Virus record (IMG/VR): IMGVR_UViG_3300027754_000405
Span: 1 to 25,150 of that record
DNA length: 25,150 nt
Reading direction: 5' to 3' (one strand)
DNA from: a virus
In this document: piece by piece, positions 20,564-25,150 of the stretch
Layout of the letters: every line of letters starts with the position of its first letter
Numbering within the stretch: position 1 is the stretch's first letter
Notes under the pieces: model-generated
Seen by the model: only the letters and a program-made list of their open reading frames with translations
Databases searched by the model: none
What the model was told of the DNA's origin: nothing
Position numbers and translations under genes: made by a program

Positions 20564-20782
20564 ATGATTAAGAAGCAACCCAACACTACCCCCGAGGTCG
20601 TCGCCATCCGCGAAGTCCCCGGCACCTCTTATGTTATCCTGCCCGGTAAGCGCCTCGCTCGCTTGCTCAAGGTCTCGACCTATAACGGTAAGCAGTATTA
20701 CAACCCGATTGTCGGCGGCACCCTCAGCCGTGTCTCGGTCGCCGAGCTCGATACCCTCCTCGATAAGCCGAAGGCCGACTAA
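20564..20782 (+). CDS. Small protein of unknown function
   Basis: 72 residues, no recognised domain. It is beta-rich in the middle (TSYVILPGKRLARLLKVS; KQYYNPIVGGTLSRVS) with basic residues, and ends DKPKAD. A small DNA- or protein-binding role alongside recombination proteins is possible from context. The ATG follows a G-free leader (AACTAAACCTTTCCCT) without a Shine-Dalgarno. Confidence 0.55.
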   Translation: MIKKQPNTTPEVVAIREVPGTSYVILPGKRLARLLKVSTYNGKQYYNPIVGGTLSRVSVAELDTLLDKPKAD

Positions 20783-20785
20783 CTT

Positions 20786-21229
20786 ATGAGCCCAACCGCC
20801 CCCAATCCTAACGCTGACCTGGTCGGCTTCCTGAATGACGTCGGCAACGTTCACGCCGATCGCGTCAACCCAGCGTTTAAGTCGCGCTACGCCAGCCTCG
20901 CCGAAGTTCTCGAGACCGTTAAAGGGGTCGCCGCTAAGCACAGTATCGCTATTGCCCAGGTGCTCGACTCCGAGGATGGCAAGGTGACGGTGCTCACGAC
21001 CTTTCGCCATATCGACGGAACGGTGTTCCAGGCTGGCCGTCTCTCCGTTAAGGCCGAGGGCCTGACGCCCCAGCAAATCGGCAGCGCTATTACCTACCTC
21101 CGCCGGCAGTCTATTCAAACGGCTTGCGGGATTGCTACCGACCTCGACGACGACGGCGCCGCGTCCTCTAAGCCCGTCCCCTTCACGGCTTCAACCCCTG
21201 CCCCGGGCATCCGCCCGTTAACCAAGTGA
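20786..21229 (+). CDS. erf: Erf-type single-strand DNA annealing protein
   Basis: 147 residues. Erf-family features are visible in order: NPAFKSRYASLAEV (28-41), KHSIAIAQVL (51-60), VTVLTTFRHIDG with a beta-hairpin pattern (68-78), QIGSAITYLRRQSI (97-110), then GIATDLDDDGA (115-125). These match the conserved core, including the 'GsaiTYarRy' segment and the acidic DDDG. Erf proteins form rings that anneal complementary single strands. The protein is shorter than P22 Erf (204 residues) because it lacks most of the C-terminal domain. It sits just upstream of a RecE-like exonuclease, a usual partner. ATG 20786 follows TAACTT. Confidence 0.88.
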   Translation: MSPTAPNPNADLVGFLNDVGNVHADRVNPAFKSRYASLAEVLETVKGVAAKHSIAIAQVLDSEDGKVTVLTTFRHIDGTVFQAGRLSVKAEGLTPQQIGSAITYLRRQSIQTACGIATDLDDDGAASSKPVPFTASTPAPGIRPLTK

Positions 21230-21333
21230 ACGTTGATCGCTTTTGGCTTGGGTTCCTCGCCGGCTTAATAACCGTCGTCCTCCTGTCCAAGTTCTTTCTC
21301 TGGCTCGATATGCACCTGATCTTCGTGCGCTGA
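21226..21333 (+). CDS. 35-residue single-helix membrane peptide
   Basis: A 36-codon gene coupled to the Erf stop by GTGA and to the next ATG by TGATG. It has a polar start (NVDRFW) and one hydrophobic helix (LGFLAGLITVVLLSKFFLWL), then DMHLIFVR. With the peptides at 16025 and 18391 it makes three single-helix mini-proteins in the window. Because both junctions are coupled, it is probably translated. Function unknown. Confidence 0.5.
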   Translation: MNVDRFWLGFLAGLITVVLLSKFFLWLDMHLIFVR

Positions 21334-21581
21334 TGAAGCCTGTCCGTAAGCCTCTCCTCATCCCCTCCGGGGTCGTCAAGGCCGCGGCCTCCTCTGGCTA
21401 TCCCTTTATCCTCCTGATCCTGCTGGACGGTATCCCCTTCGCCGAGGTCTTCGCAAAGTCCCGAAAGGTATTCGACTCGAACCTTGCCGATTGGAAGCGC
21501 AACACCTTGCCCAGCCTTGCCCGGTCTGAAATCCGCTTCTTCTTTACCGACGGCAAGACGATGACGGAAATCACTTTCTAA
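21333..21581 (+). CDS. Small protein of unknown function
   Basis: 82 residues. Basic start (MKPVRKP), then a hydrophobic-strand segment (YPFILLILLDGIPFAEVFAKS), a helix (NLADWKRNTLPSLARSE) and a last strand (EIRFFFTDGKTMTEITF). The hydrophobic segment contains Asp and Gly and could be buried rather than transmembrane. The frame is open upstream to 21243, but ATG 21333 overlaps the previous stop. Not recognised. Confidence 0.5.
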   Translation: MKPVRKPLLIPSGVVKAAASSGYPFILLILLDGIPFAEVFAKSRKVFDSNLADWKRNTLPSLARSEIRFFFTDGKTMTEITF

Positions 21582-21584
21582 CCG

Positions 21585-21926
21585 ATGACAAACCACGACC
21601 ACATCCGCCGCTTGCTCCTTCAGATTGGCGACCGTTTAAACTCCCTTCGGGGCCGGTGTCAGGACGCTGATAACGAGGGCTCCTTCGCGGATGCTAACAA
21701 GGCCGTCGCCTTCGCCACCCGTGAACTCGAGGCCATCAACCCCGAGGCCCTGGCTGAAGCCTATGACCTGAAAGCCCTTTACGACCGGGTTCACCTGATC
21801 GTCGTTCACCTCCGCTGCCTCCGTGTCCAGCTCGAGAAATGCGAGGAGGCCGCCGAGGCCGCGCTCGAGGATGCCAAGCGCATCACACACGCCCTCGAGG
21901 ACAGTAACGACGACGACACCCTTTAA
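21585..21926 (+). CDS. Helical protein of unknown function
   Basis: 113 residues, almost entirely helical with strong negative charge at the end (DSNDDDTL). The pattern (IRRLLLQIGDRLNSLRG; LKALYDRVHLIVVHLRCLRVQLEKC) suggests a helical bundle or coiled coil. Not recognised. Its place between Erf and the exonuclease suggests a recombination or replication accessory role, but nothing in the sequence proves it. ATG 21585 follows a three-base gap. Confidence 0.5.
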   Translation: MTNHDHIRRLLLQIGDRLNSLRGRCQDADNEGSFADANKAVAFATRELEAINPEALAEAYDLKALYDRVHLIVVHLRCLRVQLEKCEEAAEAALEDAKRITHALEDSNDDDTL

Positions 21927-21938
21927 CCCTTCCCACCT

Positions 21939-22760
21939 ATGCAACACATCGAACCCCACATCATCGAGCACCGCGTTATCTATGACGGCATCGAGGCCCT
22001 CAACTACTCCGGCTCCAAGGAACTCCTGAAGTCCCCGGCACACTTCCGCCTCTACGCGACCGCCGAACGCGAGGCCACCAAGGCCCTCCGCCTTGGCTCC
22101 TACGTTCACGGCCTCGTCCTCGAGCCGACCAAGGCCCGCGAGAAGTTCGCGATCATGCCGGTCTGCGATCGCCGCACGAAGGACGGGAAGGCCACTTACG
22201 AGGCTTTCATTTCTGCCATCGAACCAGGGGTGACGGTCCTCAGCGCCGACGAGGCCGACGAAGGGCAGAAGATTGCCGCCGCCGCCCTCGGCTGTATCGA
22301 CCGCCACGGGTTCACGTTCAAGCATACCGAAATGATGTTCACGACGACCTATTGCGACGCCCAGATCAAGGTCGCGATCGATGCCGTCGGCGCTGAGGAC
22401 GGGTATCTATACGACCTCAAGACCTGCGAGGATGCCAGCCCGTCCGGGTTCCTCAAGGCCGTGCGCTCTTATCGCTATAACCTGCAAGCGAACTTCTATA
22501 AGGCCGCGTTCGAGTCAGGCTTTAAGCAGCGCGTGAACGGCTTCCGCTTTATCTGCGTCGAGAAGGAAACGCTCCAGGTCGCGGTCTACGAACTCGGCGC
22601 CGACCTGATGGCCTTCGGTTATTCTGACTTCATCAAGGCCGTCGACCTCTATAAAGCCTGTCTCGCCGCCGGTGATTGGCCCGGTTACTCTCAGGAGATC
22701 CAAACTATCGACCTCAACGCAACGCCGACCGCTTCGGCTGCGCCCATTAATTTCGCCTAA
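21939..22760 (+). CDS. PD-(D/E)XK exonuclease, RecE/DUF3799 type
   Basis: The 273-residue protein matches PD-(D/E)XK exonucleases of the RecE-C/DUF3799 kind. Motifs in order: NYSGSKELLKSPAHFRLY (22-39), GSYVHGLVLEP with Gly53 and His57 (the GxxxH element), IDAVG with Asp148, YLYDLKT with Asp159 and Lys161 (catalytic core), and QANFYKAAF with Gln183 and Tyr187. It should degrade one strand of duplex DNA from ends and expose single strands for Erf annealing, as RecE/RecT or lambda Exo/Beta do. The leader before ATG 21939 is G-free (CACCCTTTAACCCTTCCCACCT). Placement beside Erf and the SSB-like gene fits a recombination operon. Confidence 0.85.
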   Translation: MQHIEPHIIEHRVIYDGIEALNYSGSKELLKSPAHFRLYATAEREATKALRLGSYVHGLVLEPTKAREKFAIMPVCDRRTKDGKATYEAFISAIEPGVTVLSADEADEGQKIAAAALGCIDRHGFTFKHTEMMFTTTYCDAQIKVAIDAVGAEDGYLYDLKTCEDASPSGFLKAVRSYRYNLQANFYKAAFESGFKQRVNGFRFICVEKETLQVAVYELGADLMAFGYSDFIKAVDLYKACLAAGDWPGYSQEIQTIDLNATPTASAAPINFA

Positions 22761-22764
22761 TACT

Positions 22765-23232
22765 ATGACCCAACCCGCTAACGCATACCCGCCCCGCACC
22801 CCCATCACCAAGTCCGGCAACTACCGACTCAAGGTCATCCCGCCCCGCCTCGATTGGATTAAGCACGACCCGCAGACCGGCGTCCTCGAAACCAGCCTTC
22901 TCCTGGTTGACGCCGAGGGTAACGAAATGAAACGCCGCGTTACCAACAAGTGGGGCGACTGGAAGTCCCTTGCCTTCCTCGTCGGCAAGTTCTCCGGCAA
23001 GTTTACTGCCGAGCTGCGCCTCGACGCTACGCCGATGGAGTTCCTTGAATACATCAAGCCCGCTTGCGGTCATACGGTAGAGGTCGCCGTTAACGTCGAG
23101 CCCGATATGCGCGACGGCGTCCATTATCACTATAAGGAAAAGCCTCAGTTTAAATATAAACTCGAGTTCGCCCGTGGCACCATCAAGCCGACTGCCGCCC
23201 CTGATCTGAACACGGAGGCCCCGCCCTTCTGA
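22765..23232 (+). CDS. Possible single-strand DNA-binding protein
   Basis: 155 residues from ATG 22765. The body is beta-rich (GNYRLKVIPPRLDWI, SLLLVDAEGNEMKRRV, FKYKLEFARGT) with basic residues, compatible with an OB-like fold. The C-terminus is Asp-Leu-Asn-Thr-Glu-Ala-Pro-Pro-Phe, an acidic end with a final PPF like the tip that SSB proteins use to recruit partners (usually DDxPF). It follows the exonuclease by four bases. No family is recognised, and the tail match is imperfect (APPF, fewer acids). A longer in-frame start at 22672 lies inside the exonuclease gene and was not used. Confidence 0.5.
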   Translation: MTQPANAYPPRTPITKSGNYRLKVIPPRLDWIKHDPQTGVLETSLLLVDAEGNEMKRRVTNKWGDWKSLAFLVGKFSGKFTAELRLDATPMEFLEYIKPACGHTVEVAVNVEPDMRDGVHYHYKEKPQFKYKLEFARGTIKPTAAPDLNTEAPPF

Positions 23233-23429
23233 TGGACCGGGACTTTATCGCTGAGGCCCGCAAGGCCGACAAGCCGACGCGCTCCCTCGCGGCGCTCGAA
23301 GTCCTCCGCCTAGACCCGACCGTGAAGGGTCGCCATCTCCGCAAGGCGCTTAACATCACCGGGCGGCAGTTCCGCAAGGCCGACCGACTTGCCCGGATGC
23401 TCAAGGATTACGACCGCACGACCAAATGA
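23232..23429 (+). CDS. Small basic helix-turn-helix protein
   Basis: 65 residues, very basic, mostly helix. VKGRHLRKALNITGRQFRKADRLARML (about 31-58) has the shape of a helix-turn-helix, with a turn at LNITG. It is coupled to the previous gene (TGATG) and to the kinase (ATGA). It could be a small DNA-binding regulator or excision-like factor. No family is recognised. Confidence 0.55.
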   Translation: MDRDFIAEARKADKPTRSLAALEVLRLDPTVKGRHLRKALNITGRQFRKADRLARMLKDYDRTTK

Positions 23430-24013
23430 GCGCCGCAACTGAGGACGGTCGCCCGACCCTCGTGATGATCGCGGGCTTCTCGCGGGCCGGGAAGGATACC
23501 CTGGCTAACGGCCTCCTCGAATGGTCCGTGAAGCGAGCTGAGAAGGTCAACTTCGCCGACCCCCTCAAGGAGTGTGCTAACGCGATGCTGTCCTATCTGC
23601 ACCTCGAAGGGGATTTCTTTAACGAGGAGTTCAAAGTTAAGAACCGCGAGTTCCTAGTGTCGACGGGACGGTTCGCCCGGTCGCTGAACCCCGACGTCTT
23701 CGCCGAGCACCTGGCTCGATACTTGCCTTTCGTTAGTTCCGACGGCGAGCCCCATCAAACGGTGATCTGCGCCGATTGGCGCTACCTGAACGAGTATAAG
23801 GTCGTCAGCCGTATCCTCGACGAATACGATTGGAACTTGAAGACGGTTCACATTTCGACCGCTGGCGTCCTGCCGGCTAACGATGAGGAGGCCTGGTCAA
23901 TCCTAGACCTTCGAGCTGAGGTCGAGTTCGACGTTGAACTTTGCTTCAAACAGAATTGTCGAAATGAGATTATGGCCGAGGGCCGGCGAATGGCTCGAGC
24001 GTGGAAACTCTAA
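23426..24013 (+). CDS. Deoxynucleoside monophosphate kinase-like protein
   Basis: 195 residues with a P-loop at GFSRAGKDT (17-25) that matches the T4 gp1-type deoxynucleotide kinase loop (G-x-x-R-S-GKDT). The following KVNFADPLKECANAML fits the family's 'faDPlK' lid and substrate region, and WRYLNEYKVVSRI (about 113-125) fits the conserved 'DvRf..E...i' region, here with CADWRYLNE. It should phosphorylate dNMPs to dNDPs for phage DNA synthesis in the cytoplasm. The ATG overlaps the previous stop. The end overlaps the next gene by 13 bases. Confidence 0.82.
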   Translation: MSAATEDGRPTLVMIAGFSRAGKDTLANGLLEWSVKRAEKVNFADPLKECANAMLSYLHLEGDFFNEEFKVKNREFLVSTGRFARSLNPDVFAEHLARYLPFVSSDGEPHQTVICADWRYLNEYKVVSRILDEYDWNLKTVHISTAGVLPANDEEAWSILDLRAEVEFDVELCFKQNCRNEIMAEGRRMARAWKL

Positions 24014-24294
24014 GCCGCGAGCAAGCCGCCTGGGCGGTCGCTGTCGGCCTGTCTATACCGCGGGCCGCTTGGCTGCTCAGGTGCCCCAAACATACCAGGG
24101 GAGCGCTGGCTAAGGCCAAGCCCTTCAAGCGGGCTAAGGGCGCGAACTGCTACCTCGCCCACATTAACGGCTCCCTCTATTTCCGAGTGAACCGCCGCGA
24201 TCATAACATCATCGAGCGCTGCCCGGACGGTGACTTGTCCCTTGCCCGGGCTTACAGAGATAAGCGACTCGCCGAGTTAGGGCTGGTCGAATAA
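24001..24294 (+). CDS. Small DNA-binding protein candidate (HTH, AP2-like end)
   Basis: 97 residues from GTG 24001 (AGCGTGG). Residues 5-27 (SREQAAWAVAVGLSIPRAAWLL) could be a helix-turn-helix. The C-terminal half (YLAHINGSLYFRVNRRDHNIIERC, then LSLARAYRDKRLAELG) resembles the small beta-sheet plus helix of AP2-type DNA-binding domains found in phage homing proteins and regulators ('..yrVri......A...Rd...ae'). It may regulate or be a relic of a homing element. The call is tentative. Confidence 0.5.
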   Translation: METLSREQAAWAVAVGLSIPRAAWLLRCPKHTRGALAKAKPFKRAKGANCYLAHINGSLYFRVNRRDHNIIERCPDGDLSLARAYRDKRLAELGLVE

Positions 24295-24297
24295 CCA

Positions 24298-25062
24298 ATG
24301 AGCAAGCCCACCCGGTTCGTTTACGCTGCCGACTCTCACGGGGATATGGCAGACCCTGAAGCGCTCGAAGCCCTCTGGGCTTTCTGCAAAGACTATAAGC
24401 CCGACGTGCGCGTGGCCGGCGGCGATCACTTCGACCTCCGGGCCTTGCGCCGCGGCGTCGGTCAAGGGGACGCTGAGTCGGGCGAGTCCCTCAAGGCCGA
24501 CCTCGAGGCCGGGAAGGACTTCCTCCGACGCTTTCGCCCGACGGTTTACCTTTGGGGTAATCACGAGCACCGTCTAGATAACCTGATCGGCTCCTCGGGG
24601 TCGGCCCTGGTCCGGGATTACTGTCAGGATATTAAAGACGATATCAACGCGACGGCCCGCGCAGCTGGAGCTAAGACAATCCTGCCCTATCACGCCGACC
24701 TTGGGGTTTATCGGCTCGGCCCGGTGGCGATGGTCCACGGCTACGCGCACGGCATTAACGCGACGACCCTTCAGGGCCTCCACTACGCCGAGCACGGCGG
24801 CGCCCTGATCCACGGGCATACCCATAACCTAGCCAGCATCGCCCTGACCCAGCACGGCAGCGGGAACGCATTTAGCGCCGGGTGCCTTTGCCAAAAGGAA
24901 GCGATGGGCTACGCGTCGCATCGTCTAGCGACCGCCCGATGGGGCTCGGGCTTTGTCGCCGGCTGGGTCGACGGTCGCGATTACAAGGCGTGGCTAGTGC
25001 ACAAGGTCGGGAAGCGCTGGGTGTGGCAGACCGGGCTTAACTTCTTTACCCCGTCGCGCTGA
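24298..25062 (+). CDS. Calcineurin-like metallophosphoesterase
   Basis: 254 residues with the full metallophosphoesterase motif series: AADSHGD (Asp12, His14), AGGDHFD (Asp43), WGNHEHR (Asn88, His89), MVHGYAHG (His147) and IHGHTHN (His173/175-type, GHTH). These coordinate two metal ions for phosphodiester or phosphomonoester hydrolysis. Phage proteins of this type include lambda phosphatase and DNA-processing or nucleotide-clearing enzymes (SbcD-like relatives). The substrate here is unknown; next to a nucleotide kinase and recombination genes, a nucleic-acid or nucleotide substrate is likely. ATG 24298 follows a three-base gap. The stop overlaps the next ATG (TGATG). Confidence 0.9.
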   Translation: MSKPTRFVYAADSHGDMADPEALEALWAFCKDYKPDVRVAGGDHFDLRALRRGVGQGDAESGESLKADLEAGKDFLRRFRPTVYLWGNHEHRLDNLIGSSGSALVRDYCQDIKDDINATARAAGAKTILPYHADLGVYRLGPVAMVHGYAHGINATTLQGLHYAEHGGALIHGHTHNLASIALTQHGSGNAFSAGCLCQKEAMGYASHRLATARWGSGFVAGWVDGRDYKAWLVHKVGKRWVWQTGLNFFTPSR

Positions 25063-25150
25063 TGGCTAGCCAAGGCAAACGGCCACCCCTGACCGACGCC
25101 ACCCTTCGGGCCATCGTCGCGGAACTCCAGAACCAAGCCGAGCAGCCACC
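25062..25150 (+). CDS. Gene truncated by window edge
   Basis: The frame opens with ATG at 25062, overlapping the metallophosphoesterase stop (TGATG), and runs to the right edge without a stop. The 29 visible residues (ASQGKRPPLTDATL, then RAIVAELQNQAEQP) are a polar start leading into a helix. Nothing can be said about function; an early, replication-linked gene is expected from context. Confidence 0.5.
   Translation, partial: MASQGKRPPLTDATLRAIVAELQNQAEQP

Noticed and set aside
1-25150. CRISPR array, tRNA genes, integrase, insertion sequences or a reverse transcriptase (diversity-generating element)
   Set aside because: No regularly spaced repeats, cloverleaf-like sequence with CCA context, tyrosine/serine recombinase motifs, transposase DDE motifs or YxDD motif were seen in any plausible frame.

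Overview
The window is a contiguous stretch of a tailed double-stranded DNA phage genome (or a prophage) with about 47 protein genes, all on the + strand. Most neighbours overlap (ATGA, TGATG or GTGA junctions) or lie a few bases apart. GC content is high, with a strong preference for C/G at third codon positions. I see no integrase, repressor, tRNA, rRNA, transposase or CRISPR array, so nothing here shows whether the phage is temperate. The host is unknown. Many genes start without a Shine-Dalgarno motif, after a pyrimidine-rich and G-poor leader, which hints at a host group with weak Shine-Dalgarno dependence such as Bacteroidota or Verrucomicrobiota. That host idea is inference only.

Layout. 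Positions 2-652: a low-GC nuclease-like gene running in from the left edge. 645-3364: packaging genes (small terminase, lambda GpA-type large terminase, gpW-like connector). 3368-7030: head genes (lambda-type portal, S49 prohead protease, coiled-coil scaffold candidate, HK97-fold-type major capsid), ending in a strong terminator at 7032-7082. 7111-9876: head-tail joining and tail genes in lambda order (FII-like, Z-like, U-like, tail tube candidate, assembly-chaperone candidate). 9880-15796: a short tape-measure candidate, several unrecognised tail or baseplate genes and a collagen-like, glycine-rich tail fibre. 15800-17885: small membrane proteins, a lipoprotein, an HExxH mini-zincin, a holin candidate and a two-helix membrane protein, which together look like a lysis or envelope module. 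17886-18086: the only sizeable intergenic region, with repeats, hairpins and a promoter-like sequence. 18087-25150: an early-type region of small unknown genes, a secreted lysozyme-like muralytic enzyme, a RuvC-like resolvase, an Erf annealing protein, a RecE-type PD-(D/E)XK exonuclease, an SSB-like candidate, a deoxynucleotide kinase, a metallophosphoesterase and a gene cut by the right edge.

How the genes fit together. The terminase, portal, protease, scaffold and capsid genes form one self-consistent head-assembly set, and the following joining, tail and fibre genes give a siphovirus-like virion. The short tape-measure candidate suggests a short tail. In the early region, exonuclease, Erf and the SSB-like protein would make a single-strand-annealing recombination set, with RuvC resolving branched DNA before packaging and the kinase supplying nucleotides. 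The muralytic enzyme is separated from the holin candidate by about 2 kb and by the intergenic region.

The least expected features are a G-free 40-nt leader before the capsid gene and the wider absence of Shine-Dalgarno sites, overlapping palindromes at 16164-16184, a small zincin inside the lysis module, intragenic GC shifts that mark mosaic joints, and three single-helix peptides of 33-46 residues.
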